Shown here: piece by piece, positions 38,684 to 47,238 of the stretch
How positions within the stretch are numbered: position 1 is the stretch's first letter
Layout of the letters: each line of letters opens with the position of its first letter
Source: Rhodovarius lipocyclicus
Lineage (GTDB): Bacteria > Pseudomonadota > Alphaproteobacteria > Acetobacterales > Acetobacteraceae
Length of the DNA: 64,000 nucleotides
Direction of reading: 5' to 3'
Assembly: GCF_009900765.1 (NCBI RefSeq)
Contig: NZ_JAAABL010000003.1
Span: 124,001 to 188,000 of the forward strand
Translations under genes and position numbers: made by a program
The notes under the pieces: generated by a model
Told to the model about the DNA's origin: nothing
Database searches by the model: none
What the model saw: only the letters and a program-made list of their open reading frames with translations

Positions 38684-40984
38684 ATGGAAAAATTCGGCAT
38701 GGGCCAGCCCGTACGCCGCAAGGAGGATACGAGGCTCCTGACCGGCCGTGGCCACTACACCGACGACCTGAACCGCGAGGGCCAGGCGCATCTGGTGGTG
38801 CTGCGTTCCCCGCACGCCCATGCCCGGATTCTGTCCCTGGATGTGACGGAGGCGCGCGCCGCCCCCGGCGTTCTGGCGGTGCTGACGGCCGATGAGGCGG
38901 CGGCCGATGGCCTCGGCCTGTTCCCCGTGATGGTGGATGTGCCCGGCAAGGGCGGCACCAAGCTGGCGGCACCCCCGCGCGCCATCCTGCAAAAGGACAC
39001 GGTGCGCTTCGTGGGGGACCCGGTGGCCCTGGTCGTGGCCGAAACCCGCGCCCAGGCGCAGGACGCGGCCGAGCTGATCCTGGTCGACTACGACATCCTG
39101 CCCAGCATCACCGACACGGGTGCGGCGGACGCCGAGGGCGCGCCCCAGATCTGGCCCGAGGCCCCGCGCAACACCTGCGTGTTGTGGTCCAACGGGCGCG
39201 AGGCCCTGGCGGATGAGGCCTTCGCCAAGGCCGCGAAGGTCTCCCGCATCCGGCTGGTACAGAACCGGCTGGTCGGCAACCCGATGGAACCGCGCGTGGC
39301 CGTCGGCGAATACGATGCCGGAACGGGCCGCTTCACCCTGACCAGCCCCACCCAGGGCGTGGTCCGCGTGCGGGAGGCCCTGGCCCAATACGTGTTCGGC
39401 GTGGACAAGGCGCAGGTGCGCGTTATCTCGCCCGATGTCGGCGGCGGCTTCGGCCTGCGGGGCAAGCTGTTCCCGGAATCGGCGATGGTGCTGTGGGCGG
39501 CGAAGCGCCTGGGCCGGCCCATCAAATGGCGCGCCGACCGCACCGAGACCTTCCTGTGCGACCCCCATGGCCGCGACCATGTGACCGAGGCCGAGATGGC
39601 CTTCGACGCCAATGCCCGCATCCTGGGCATGCGGGTGCGGACCAATGCGGCGGTGGGCGCCTATCTGCTGGATTTCGGGCCCCGCGTGCCCACCGTGGCG
39701 GGCGGGCGCATCCTGGGCACGGTCTATGACATGCAGGCGGTGGATGTGCAGGTGCGCTGCGTCTTCACCAACACCGCACCCACCGATGCCTATCGCGGCG
39801 CCGGGCGCCCCGAGACCGCCTATGTGATCGAGCGCCTGCTGGACCTGGCCGCGCCCGATTTCGGGCTCAGCCGGGAGGCGATCCGCGCCCGCAACTTCAT
39901 TCGCCCGGACCAGATCCCCTACACCAACTGCGTCGGCAACGTGATCGACAGCGGGCATTTCGAGGAAACCCAGGGGCTGGCCCTGAAACTGGCCGATTGG
40001 GACGGCTTTGCCGCCCGCCGCGCCGAGAGCGCCGCGCGCGGCAAGCTGCGGGGCAGGGGCCTCGGCTATTTCGTCGAGGCCTCGGGCGGGCAGCCCTTCG
40101 AATGGGCGCGGGTGGCGTTCCAGCCCGATGGCATGGTGAACCTTTCGGTCGGCACCTTCAGCCACGGCCAGGGGCATGAAACCGCCTTCGCGCAATTGCT
40201 GCACGACAAGCTGGGCGTGCCCTTCGACAAGGTGCGGCTGGTGCAGGGCGACAGCGATGTGGTGCCAAATGGCGGCGGCACTGGCGGTTCGCGCTCCTCC
40301 CAGATGGGCGGTGTCGCCACCGTGCGCACCGCCGAGCTGGTGATCCAGAAGGCGCGGCGCATCGCCGCCACCCTGCTGGAAGCCGGCGTGGACGACATCG
40401 AGTTCGAGGCCGGCCGCTTCCGTGTGGCGGGCACCGACATCTCCGCCGGCTGGGACGAGCTGATCGCGGCCGGCGAGGCACCCAACCTGGACGAACAGCA
40501 CGTCTACAAGCGCGACACCGAGTGCAACTTCCCCAATGGCTGCCATGTGGCCGAGGTGGAGGTGGACCCCGACACCGGGCTGGTGGAGGTGGTGCGCTAT
40601 GCCGCCGTCGATGACGTGGGCGTGCCCATCAACCCGCTGCTGGTGCATGGGCAGTGCCATGGCGGCATCATGGCCGGGCTCGGCCAGGCGCTGCTGGAGC
40701 ACGCGCGCTACGACGACGAGACCGGCCAGTTCCTGACCGCCACCTTCCAGGATTACTGCATGCCGCGTGCCTCGGACGCGCCGGCGTTCAACGTGGACCT
40801 GAATGTGGTGCCGTGCCCCAGCAACGACCTGGGCGTGAAGGGCGCAGGGGAGGGCGGGGCCTGCGGCGCGCCGCCGGCCATCGTCTCGGCCTTGTGCGAT
40901 GCGCTGGGCGTGGCACACATCGACATGCCCGCGACGCCGGAAAAGGTCTGGCGCGCGCTTGAAAGCCGGACCGCCGCCGCATGA
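38684..40984 (+). CDS. Xanthine dehydrogenase-family molybdopterin-binding (large) subunit
   Basis: 766 aa, full length for a CoxL/XdhB-type subunit. Start MGQPVRRKEDTRLLTGRGHYTDD is the normal N terminus. Cofactor motifs are GGGFG (res 253-257), the Moco loop AYRGAGRPE (369-377, not the AYRCSFR of form I CO dehydrogenase) and GVKGAGEGG with the predicted catalytic E723. It would hydroxylate an aldehyde or N-heterocycle with water. The FAD (CoxM) and 2Fe-2S (CoxS) subunits normally encoded beside it are absent, so partners must lie elsewhere. It overlaps a PrpF-like isomerase gene by ATGA. ATG 38684 is used because upstream sequence is the divergent ACAD leader. Confidence 0.92.
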   Translation: MEKFGMGQPVRRKEDTRLLTGRGHYTDDLNREGQAHLVVLRSPHAHARILSLDVTEARAAPGVLAVLTADEAAADGLGLFPVMVDVPGKGGTKLAAPPRAILQKDTVRFVGDPVALVVAETRAQAQDAAELILVDYDILPSITDTGAADAEGAPQIWPEAPRNTCVLWSNGREALADEAFAKAAKVSRIRLVQNRLVGNPMEPRVAVGEYDAGTGRFTLTSPTQGVVRVREALAQYVFGVDKAQVRVISPDVGGGFGLRGKLFPESAMVLWAAKRLGRPIKWRADRTETFLCDPHGRDHVTEAEMAFDANARILGMRVRTNAAVGAYLLDFGPRVPTVAGGRILGTVYDMQAVDVQVRCVFTNTAPTDAYRGAGRPETAYVIERLLDLAAPDFGLSREAIRARNFIRPDQIPYTNCVGNVIDSGHFEETQGLALKLADWDGFAARRAESAARGKLRGRGLGYFVEASGGQPFEWARVAFQPDGMVNLSVGTFSHGQGHETAFAQLLHDKLGVPFDKVRLVQGDSDVVPNGGGTGGSRSSQMGGVATVRTAELVIQKARRIAATLLEAGVDDIEFEAGRFRVAGTDISAGWDELIAAGEAPNLDEQHVYKRDTECNFPNGCHVAEVEVDPDTGLVEVVRYAAVDDVGVPINPLLVHGQCHGGIMAGLGQALLEHARYDDETGQFLTATFQDYCMPRASDAPAFNVDLNVVPCPSNDLGVKGAGEGGACGAPPAIVSALCDALGVAHIDMPATPEKVWRALESRTAAA

Positions 40985-42105
40985 GCCAGAAGTTCATCCC
41001 CGCCACCTTCATTCGCGGCGGTTCCTCCAAGGGCGTGTTCTTCCACGCCAAGGACGTGCCCAGCGACCGGGCCGCGCTGGACCCGATCCTGCTGGAGGTG
41101 CTGGGCTCGCCCGACCCGTATCAGCGGCAGCTGGATGGGATGGGGGGCGGGATTTCCTCGCTCTCCAAGGGCGTCATCATCGGCCCGCCGACGCATCCTG
41201 ACGCCGATGTGGACTACACCTTCGCCCAGGTCGCGGTGGACAAGCCGATCGTGGACTGGAAGGGCAATTGCGGGAATTTGTCCTCCGCGGTCGGGCCATT
41301 CGCCGTCGATACCGGGCTGGTGCAGGTCGCGGATGGCGAGGCGCTGGTGCGCATCCATCAGGTGAACACGAAAAAGATCATCCACGCCCGCTTCCCGGTG
41401 AGGAACGGCAAGGCCGAGGTGCGCGGCGACTACGCCATCGCGGGCGTGGCGGGCACGGGCGCGCGCATCCGCCTGGATTTCCTGGCCCCGGGCGGCACCC
41501 AGACCGGCGCCCTGCTGCCCACCGGCCAGGTGATCGAGGAGATCGAGGGCCTGCCCTGCACCCTGGTCGATGCCGCCAACCCGGCGGTGTTTTTCGCCGC
41601 CAGCGACCTGGGCCTGACTGGCGAGGAGACCCCCGACCAGATCGAGGCCATCCCCGGCATGATGGCGCGGCTGGACCATCTGCGGCGCCTGGCGGGCGTG
41701 CGCATGGGCCTGGCCGAAACGCCGGAGAAGGTGGGCCTCGCCGCGCCCCGCGTGGCGCTGCTGGCCCGCCCCGGCGCACCGAAGCTGCTGGATGGCTCTG
41801 TCATGACGCCCGACAGCCACGACATCCAGGTGCGCATGCTGTCCATGGAGCGCGTGCACCGCGCCGTGCCGCTGACGGGCGCGCTGGGCCTGGCCTGCGC
41901 CTGCAAGGTGGCGGGCAGCCTGCCGGCCAGCCTGTGCGGCCCGCTGCCGCGCCCCGACGAGATCCGCGTGGCCCAGCCCAGCGGCATGCTGGCCGTGGGG
42001 GCGGAGGTGCGCCACGACAATACTGGCTGGCGCGCCGAAAGTGCCGTCGTGTATCGGACCGCGCGCACCCTGATGATCGGCGCCGTGTCCATCCGGGAAG
42101 ACTGA
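40981..42105 (+). CDS. PrpF/4-oxalomesaconate tautomerase-family isomerase
   Basis: 374 aa. It has the two-domain diaminopimelate-epimerase-like fold, with FIRGGSSKGVFFHAKDVP at the N terminus, SLSKGVIIGPP (K63) and GNCGNLSSAVGPFAVD (C97). K63 and C97 are spaced like the catalytic K73/C107 pair of PrpF. The family isomerises unsaturated tricarboxylates such as 2-methylaconitate (propionate catabolism) or 4-oxalomesaconate (gallate catabolism). No prpBCD or gallate genes are here. The ATGA overlap with the molybdenum hydroxylase suggests action on a product of that enzyme; that is inference. Confidence 0.88.
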   Translation: MSQKFIPATFIRGGSSKGVFFHAKDVPSDRAALDPILLEVLGSPDPYQRQLDGMGGGISSLSKGVIIGPPTHPDADVDYTFAQVAVDKPIVDWKGNCGNLSSAVGPFAVDTGLVQVADGEALVRIHQVNTKKIIHARFPVRNGKAEVRGDYAIAGVAGTGARIRLDFLAPGGTQTGALLPTGQVIEEIEGLPCTLVDAANPAVFFAASDLGLTGEETPDQIEAIPGMMARLDHLRRLAGVRMGLAETPEKVGLAAPRVALLARPGAPKLLDGSVMTPDSHDIQVRMLSMERVHRAVPLTGALGLACACKVAGSLPASLCGPLPRPDEIRVAQPSGMLAVGAEVRHDNTGWRAESAVVYRTARTLMIGAVSIRED

Positions 42106-42170
42106 AAAAATAATCGCTTTCTTTGCGCCAAATCAAAGAACACCCCCCTCCCTGCCGGTAGCTTTCCCTC

Positions 42171-42286
42171 AGCGTTCACCGGCAGGGGGCATCCCGGCAG
42201 GGCAGCGATTTCAGGCCCCACCACGCTGCCTTGGTCCCCGACCCGTCCGAGGCCTCTTCGCGGGTTGCCGGTGAACGCTCTTTTTT
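42171..42286 (+). ncRNA. Candidate structured RNA or leader/attenuator before hemA
   Basis: AGCGTTCACCGGCA (42171-42184) and TGCCGGTGAACGCT (42266-42279) are perfect 14-bp complementary arms, 81 bp apart, followed by C and six T. Inside, 42198-42207 pairs with 42224-42233 (core GGCAGCG/CGCTGCC), and ACCCG/CGGGT (42241-42245/42261-42265) makes a second hairpin. The whole reads as a closed multi-branch fold ending like an intrinsic terminator. It lacks the GGAA tetraloop of SRP RNA, and I cannot match it to 6S RNA. The upstream 60 bp is AT-rich but shows no convincing promoter. It could be a small RNA or a transcription attenuator for hemA. Confidence 0.4.
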
Positions 42287-42316
42287 CCATATAATTTTCA
42301 GGAAGAGGCTGCTTTG

Positions 42317-42451
42317 ATGCCCAGCATGCTGGAAACAACCCTGCTCTGCATCCTGGTCCTTGCCCTGCTGCCCACCATGGCGCAGATGTGGCGGGCGCCG
42401 CGACCGCGCCCCATCCCCGTGCCGGCCCGCCGTCGTCACCGCCCTTTCTGA
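42317..42451 (+). CDS. Small membrane peptide (44 aa), unknown
   Basis: Not recognised. It begins at ATG 42317 behind GGAAGAGG. The first half is one hydrophobic helix ([18 protein letters not shown]) and the second is a proline-arginine tail ([19 protein letters not shown]), consistent with a single-pass inner-membrane peptide with a basic cytoplasmic end. The stop is 8 bp before the hemA start, so its translation could affect hemA initiation. The absence of another gene in this gap and the clear hydrophobic/basic split support it, but comparative evidence is lacking. Confidence 0.5.
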   Translation: MPSMLETTLLCILVLALLPTMAQMWRAPRPRPIPVPARRRHRPF

Positions 42452-42459
42452 GAGAACCG

Positions 42460-43671
42460 ATGGATTACAGCGCCTTCTTCCAGTCCAAACTCCAGGGCCT
42501 GAAGGATGAGGGACGCTATCGCGTCTTCGCCGAGCTGGAGCGTATCCGGGGGCAGTTCCCCACCGCCACCCATCATGGCCAGGCCAACAAGCCGCCGGTG
42601 AAGGTGTGGTGCAGCAACGATTACCTCGGCATGGGCCAGCACCCCGCGGTGCTCGCCGCGATGCATGAGGCGCTGGACCGTTCCGGCGCCGGTGCCGGCG
42701 GCACCCGCAACATCGCGGGCACCAACATCGACCACATCGCGCTAGAAGCCGAGCTGGCCGACCTGCACGGCAAGGAAGCGGCCCTGCTGTTCAACAGCGG
42801 CTACATGTCGAACATGGCCACGCTCTCCACGCTCGCGGCGCAGATGCCGGGCTGCGTGGTGTTCTCGGATGCGTTCAACCACGCCTCCATGATCGAGGGC
42901 ATCCGCCATTCCCGCGCGCAATGCGTGATCTGGAAGCACAACGACCTGGATGATCTACGCGCGAAGCTGGCCGCCGTGCCCGCCGAGACGCCCAAGATCA
43001 TCGCTTTCGAGAGCGTGTATTCCATGGACGGCGACGTCGCGCCGATCGCGGAGATCTGCGACCTGGCCGACGAGTTCAACGCCATCACCTACCTCGACGA
43101 GGTGCACGCCGTGGGCCTGTATGGCCCGCGCGGCGGCGGCATCAGCGAGCGTGACGGGCTGGCCCACCGCCTGGATGTGATCGAGGGCACGCTGGCCAAG
43201 GCCTATGGCGTGATCGGCGGCTACATCACCGGCAGTGCGCAGCTGGTGGATTTCGTGCGCAGCTTCGCCTCGGGATTCATCTTCTCCACCTCTCTGCCGC
43301 CGGCCGTCGCCGCCGGTGCCCGCGCCGCGATCAGCCACCTGAAATCCTCGGATGCCGAGCGCGCGGCGATGTTCGCCAATGTGGCGCGGCTGCGGGCGGG
43401 CCTGGATGCGCTGGGCATCGAACACCTGATGAACCCCAGCCACATCGTGCCCGTGATGGTGCGCGACGCGGCGCTGTGCAAGCGCATCAGCGACACGCTG
43501 CTGGACGAGCACGGGATCTATGTGCAGCCCATCAACTACCCCACCGTGCCGCGCGGCACGGAGCGGCTGCGCTTCACCCCCTCGCCCCTGCATGGCGAGA
43601 CCGATATCGCGGCACTGCTGAAGGCGCTGGGTGAGATCTGGGCACAGAACAGCCTGTTGAAGGCGGCATAA
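42460..43671 (+). CDS. hemA: 5-aminolevulinate synthase
   Basis: 403 aa from ATG 42460; an in-frame start at 42388 would overlap the small membrane ORF. Alpha-oxoamine synthase features are [12 protein letters not shown] (51-62), [15 protein letters not shown] (75-89), [12 protein letters not shown] (211-222) and [14 protein letters not shown] (242-255), with Schiff-base K247 (K248 in Rhodobacter). The [15 protein letters not shown] segment is diagnostic of ALAS. It condenses glycine and succinyl-CoA to ALA, the first step of heme synthesis in Alphaproteobacteria. A structured element and a short ORF precede it, which suggests post-initiation control. Confidence 0.96.
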   Translation: MDYSAFFQSKLQGLKDEGRYRVFAELERIRGQFPTATHHGQANKPPVKVWCSNDYLGMGQHPAVLAAMHEALDRSGAGAGGTRNIAGTNIDHIALEAELADLHGKEAALLFNSGYMSNMATLSTLAAQMPGCVVFSDAFNHASMIEGIRHSRAQCVIWKHNDLDDLRAKLAAVPAETPKIIAFESVYSMDGDVAPIAEICDLADEFNAITYLDEVHAVGLYGPRGGGISERDGLAHRLDVIEGTLAKAYGVIGGYITGSAQLVDFVRSFASGFIFSTSLPPAVAAGARAAISHLKSSDAERAAMFANVARLRAGLDALGIEHLMNPSHIVPVMVRDAALCKRISDTLLDEHGIYVQPINYPTVPRGTERLRFTPSPLHGETDIAALLKALGEIWAQNSLLKAA

Positions 43672-43736
43672 AGGGCAGCATTGCTACCCATCCCTCCCGC
43701 TGCCACACTCGGCGCAAAGAAGCGGAGGGAAGTACC

Positions 43737-46115
43737 ATGACCCATCAGGGCAAGCCCGTTCCCGTGACGGCGTTGCAGCGCGTGGAGATGCTCCACGCGC
43801 TGGAAAAGAAGCTCCTCTGGCTCTCCGCCTGGATGATCCACAACGCCAACCACCTGCGCCCGAACCGCGACGGGCTGAAGGTGGGCGGGCACCAGGCCTC
43901 CTGCGCCTCGGCGGTATCGATCCTGGCGGCGCTGTATTTCGATGCGCTGAAACCGGCCGACCGCGTGGCGGTGAAGCCCCATGCCGGGCCGGTGTTCCAT
44001 GCCATCAACTATCTGTTCGGCCGCCAGACTCAGGAACGCCTGACCACCCTGCGCCAGTTCGGCGGTATCCAGCCCTATCCCAGCCGCATCAAGGATGGGC
44101 CGGAGGTGGATTTCTCCACCGGCTCCGTGGGGCTCGGCGTGGCGATCAGCAGCTTCGGCTCGCTGGTGCAGGATTATGTGCAGCTGAAGAAGCTCTCGCC
44201 CCCAGGCCTGCCGGCCGGGCGGCATGTCGCCGTGGTGGGCGATGCGGAACTGGACGAGGGCAACATCTATGAAGCCCTGCTGGAAGGGTGGAAGCACGAC
44301 ATCCGCAATGTGTGGTGGGTGATCGACTACAACCGCCAGTCCCTCGATTCCGTGGTGCCCGACCGGCTGTTCGGCCGTATCGAGGGCCTGTTCCGCGACA
44401 TGGGCTGGAACGTCGTCACCCTGAAATACGGGCGCAAATTGCAGGCCGCCTTCGCGCGGGAAGGCGGGGAATCGCTCCGCCGCTGGATCGATGACTGCCC
44501 CAACAGCCTGTATTCGGCCCTGACATTCCAAGGCGGCGCGGCTTGGCGCAACGCCGTGCTGGCCGAACTCGGCCGCGAGGAGGGCATCCGCGCCATCATC
44601 GACCCGCTGAGCGACGATGAGCTCTCCGCCCTGATGACCAATCTGGGCGGCCACGACATCGAGACGCTGACCGAGGCCTTCCACGCCGCCGCCGCCGAGG
44701 GCGACCAGCCCACCTGTTTCATCGCCTACACCATCAAGGGCATGGGCCTGCCTTTCGCCGGGCACAAGGACAACCACTCCGGCCTGATGACGAAGGAGCA
44801 GATGGACACCTTCCGGCAGGTGATGAACATCCGCGAAGGCCATGAGTGGGACAAGTTCGAGGGGCTGGACACCCCGCCGGAGGCCCTGGAGGCCTTCCTC
44901 GCCAGCCTGCCCTTCGCCACGCCGCTGACGCCGGAGGGGCGGCGCCTCACCTCCCCGCAGGTGCCGGTGCCGGCGGTGCTGCCGGTGCCCAAGGTGGGCA
45001 AGGGGCGCAAGCTTTCGACCCAGGCGGCCTTCGGCGAGATCCTGGCCGAGATCGGGCGCGGGAAGGGCGAGTTCGGCCCATTGGCCGACCGCATCGTCAC
45101 CACCAGCCCGGATGTCACGGTCTCGACCAATCTCGGCGCCTGGGTGAACCGGCGCGGCATCTTCGACCGGCATCTGAAGAACGACGTGTTCCGTGACGCG
45201 AAGCTGGCCAGCGCCCAGCGCTGGGGCATGTCGCCCGAGGGCCAGCATGTGGAACTCGGCATCGCGGAGCAGAACCTGTTCCTGGTCCTTGGCGCGCTCG
45301 GCCTTGCGCATAACCTGTACGGCGCACGGCTGCTGCCGATCGGCACCGTCTACGATCCCTTCGTGAACCGCGGCCTCGATGCGCTGATCTATGGTTGCTA
45401 CATGGATGCGCGGTTCATGCTGGTCAGCACGCCATCGGGCCTGACCCTGGCGCCCGAGGGCGGTCAGCACCAGAGCGTGAACACCCCCCTGATCGGCATG
45501 GCGCAGGACCGGCTGGCGAGCTTCGAGCCCGCCTATGCCGACGAACTCGCCATCCTGATGCGCCACGGCTTCGCGCATATGCAGGCGGAGAACGGTTCCA
45601 GCGTGTGGCTGCGGCTTTCGACCCGGGGCCTGGAACAGCCGGAGCGCGTGCTGGACCCGGCGGCGGTGATCGCCGGTGCCTATTGGGCCGTGCCGCCCGC
45701 CGAGGGCGCGCGGATCGCCATGGCCTATCAGGGCCCGGTGGCGCCGGAGGCGATGGCCGCCTTCGAGGAACTGCGCGCGGAGGAGCCCGGCGCCGGCCTG
45801 CTGGCCATCACCAGCCCGGACCGGCTGCACCAGGGCTGGCTCGATTCGCGGCGCGTGGCGCGGGGCGGGCCGGGGGCCGAGCCCTCGCATATCGAGAAGC
45901 TGTTGGCGCCGCTGGCCCCCGGGGCCGCGCTGGTGCCGGTGCTGGATGGGCATCCGGCGGCCCTCTCCTGGCTCGGCGCGGTGCGGGGGCAGCGGGTGGT
46001 GCCGTGTGGCGTGGAACGCTTCGGCCAGTCCGGCGATATCCCCGACCTGTATGAGGCCTACGGCCTCAGCACGGAGGCGATCCTGGACGCCTGCGCCCAG
46101 GCCCTGCTGGGTTGA
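43737..46115 (+). CDS. TPP-dependent AceE/transketolase-like E1 enzyme
   Basis: 792 aa; SD GGAGGGAAG precedes ATG. The N-terminal half follows the single-chain pyruvate dehydrogenase E1 layout: GGHQASCASAVSILAALYFDAL (split GGHQASCASAV and SILAALYFDAL), a TPP motif GDAELDEGNIYEALLEGW starting at G168 and ending at N199 of DYNRQSLD, and TIKGMGLPFAGHKDNHSG. The second half has the pyrimidine-binding and C-terminal transketolase domains (VELGIAEQNLFLVLGALG). It is about 95 aa shorter than AceE, and no E2 or E3 gene is near. So it may act alone as a transketolase or decarboxylase, or with a remote complex. It is followed by a D-2-hydroxyacid dehydrogenase. Confidence 0.8.
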   Translation: MTHQGKPVPVTALQRVEMLHALEKKLLWLSAWMIHNANHLRPNRDGLKVGGHQASCASAVSILAALYFDALKPADRVAVKPHAGPVFHAINYLFGRQTQERLTTLRQFGGIQPYPSRIKDGPEVDFSTGSVGLGVAISSFGSLVQDYVQLKKLSPPGLPAGRHVAVVGDAELDEGNIYEALLEGWKHDIRNVWWVIDYNRQSLDSVVPDRLFGRIEGLFRDMGWNVVTLKYGRKLQAAFAREGGESLRRWIDDCPNSLYSALTFQGGAAWRNAVLAELGREEGIRAIIDPLSDDELSALMTNLGGHDIETLTEAFHAAAAEGDQPTCFIAYTIKGMGLPFAGHKDNHSGLMTKEQMDTFRQVMNIREGHEWDKFEGLDTPPEALEAFLASLPFATPLTPEGRRLTSPQVPVPAVLPVPKVGKGRKLSTQAAFGEILAEIGRGKGEFGPLADRIVTTSPDVTVSTNLGAWVNRRGIFDRHLKNDVFRDAKLASAQRWGMSPEGQHVELGIAEQNLFLVLGALGLAHNLYGARLLPIGTVYDPFVNRGLDALIYGCYMDARFMLVSTPSGLTLAPEGGQHQSVNTPLIGMAQDRLASFEPAYADELAILMRHGFAHMQAENGSSVWLRLSTRGLEQPERVLDPAAVIAGAYWAVPPAEGARIAMAYQGPVAPEAMAAFEELRAEEPGAGLLAITSPDRLHQGWLDSRRVARGGPGAEPSHIEKLLAPLAPGAALVPVLDGHPAALSWLGAVRGQRVVPCGVERFGQSGDIPDLYEAYGLSTEAILDACAQALLG

Positions 46116-46124
46116 CCCGTCGCG

Positions 46125-46147
46125 TGGGGCGGCCACAATCCGCCCCA
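46125..46147 (+). other. Hairpin between E1-like gene and dehydrogenase
   Basis: TGGGGCGG (46125-46132) and CCGCCCCA (46140-46147) form a perfect 8-bp stem over a CCACAAT loop, then TAAACAAG. There is no T-tract; it may tune read-through or mRNA stability between the two genes. Confidence 0.5.
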
Positions 46148-46169
46148 TAAACAAGACGAGGAAGCGCCT

Positions 46170-47216
46170 GTGACGTTCCGCCTGCGCGTGGGTTATGTCG
46201 GCTGGGTTCCGCACCTGGCATTCCTGGAAACCGCCGCCGCCGACCCGGCGCTGGAGATCGTGAAGATCCCGCTGGAGGCCAGCACGGATGAAATGGTGCA
46301 GGCGCTGTCCTCCTGCCACGCCTATTACGTGATGGCCGCGCGGGATGAGTTGCCCAAGCCCGTGCATGTCACCCGCGAATTGCTGGCCAAACTGCCGAAC
46401 CTGCTAATGGCGGCCAGCTACGGCGCGGGTTACGACCCCTGCGACCCCATCGCCTGCACCGAGGCCGGCGTGCTGCTGCTGAACCAGGCCGGCGGCAACG
46501 CGGAGGGCGTGGCCGAGCACGCGGTGGGCATGATGCTGGCCTGCCTGAAGCGGATGCCCGACAGCCACGCCGCCATGAAGGCCGGCCAGGCCGCCGACCG
46601 CAGCGCCCAGATGGGCCGCGACCTGAAGGGCATGACGGTGGGCCTCGTGGGCTTCGGCAATGTCGGCCGGCGCACGGCGCAGATCCTGCAACTGGCCTTC
46701 GGCTGCACCGTCATCGCCTGCGACCCCTATGTGGATGCGGCCACCATGGAGGCGCTGGGTGTGCGCAAGGTGGATCTGCCCGAGATCTATGCGGCCAGCG
46801 ATGTCGTCAGCCTGCATTGCCCGCTGACGCCCGAGACGCGCGGCATGGTGGGTGCGGCCGCCTTCGCCGCCATGAAGAAGCGCGTGGTGTTCGTGACCAC
46901 GGCGCGCGGCTCCATCCATGACGAGGCGGCGCTGTTCGCCGCCCTGCAAAGCGGCCAGGTCGCGGGTGCGGGGCTCGATGTGTGGGAGCAGGAGCCGCCC
47001 CCGCCCGACCACCCGCTGCTGCACCACCCCCATGTGATCGCCAGCCAGCACATCGCGGGTGTCACGGAGCAGAGCCGGGCCAACATCACCCGCATCGCGG
47101 CGCTGGCCTTCAGCGATGTCGCGGCGGGCCGCCTGCCGCCGCGCATCATCAACCCGGAGGTGCTGCCGCGCTGGAAGCAGCGCTACCGGCAGGCAACGGG
47201 GTTCGTGCTGGACTGA
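46170..47216 (+). CDS. D-2-hydroxyacid dehydrogenase (phosphoglycerate-dehydrogenase-like)
   Basis: 348 aa from GTG 46170 with GAGGAAGCG upstream. NAD-binding is GLVGFGNVGRRTAQ (Rossmann GxGxxG), then the catalytic set: VSLHCPLTPETRGMVG, the arginine in TTARGSIHDEAAL, the glutamate in GLDVWEQEPPPPDHPLL and the histidine in ASQHIAGVTEQS. It reduces or oxidises a 2-keto/2-hydroxy acid with NAD(P)H in the cytoplasm. It has no ACT domain, so true serine-pathway SerA is unlikely. Its position 54 bp after the TPP enzyme suggests a shared keto-acid substrate pool. Confidence 0.87.
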   Translation: MTFRLRVGYVGWVPHLAFLETAAADPALEIVKIPLEASTDEMVQALSSCHAYYVMAARDELPKPVHVTRELLAKLPNLLMAASYGAGYDPCDPIACTEAGVLLLNQAGGNAEGVAEHAVGMMLACLKRMPDSHAAMKAGQAADRSAQMGRDLKGMTVGLVGFGNVGRRTAQILQLAFGCTVIACDPYVDAATMEALGVRKVDLPEIYAASDVVSLHCPLTPETRGMVGAAAFAAMKKRVVFVTTARGSIHDEAALFAALQSGQVAGAGLDVWEQEPPPPDHPLLHHPHVIASQHIAGVTEQSRANITRIAALAFSDVAAGRLPPRIINPEVLPRWKQRYRQATGFVLD

Positions 47217-47238
47217 ACCGCGCCCGGTGGGGGGGGGC

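Noticed and set aside
38537-40918. 793-aa minus-strand frame opposite the molybdenum hydroxylase
   Set aside because: Shadow frame; the plus strand has intact cofactor motifs throughout.
42171-42286. SRP (4.5S) or 6S RNA gene
   Set aside because: Rod-like closure invited the comparison, but the SRP GGAA tetraloop and symmetric-loop bases are missing, and 6S central-bubble features could not be identified.
43536-46367. 943-aa open frame on the minus strand across the E1-like gene
   Set aside because: Antisense shadow of a strongly conserved TPP enzyme; composition is His/Arg/Gly/Gln-rich with no domain, as expected from GC-rich third positions.
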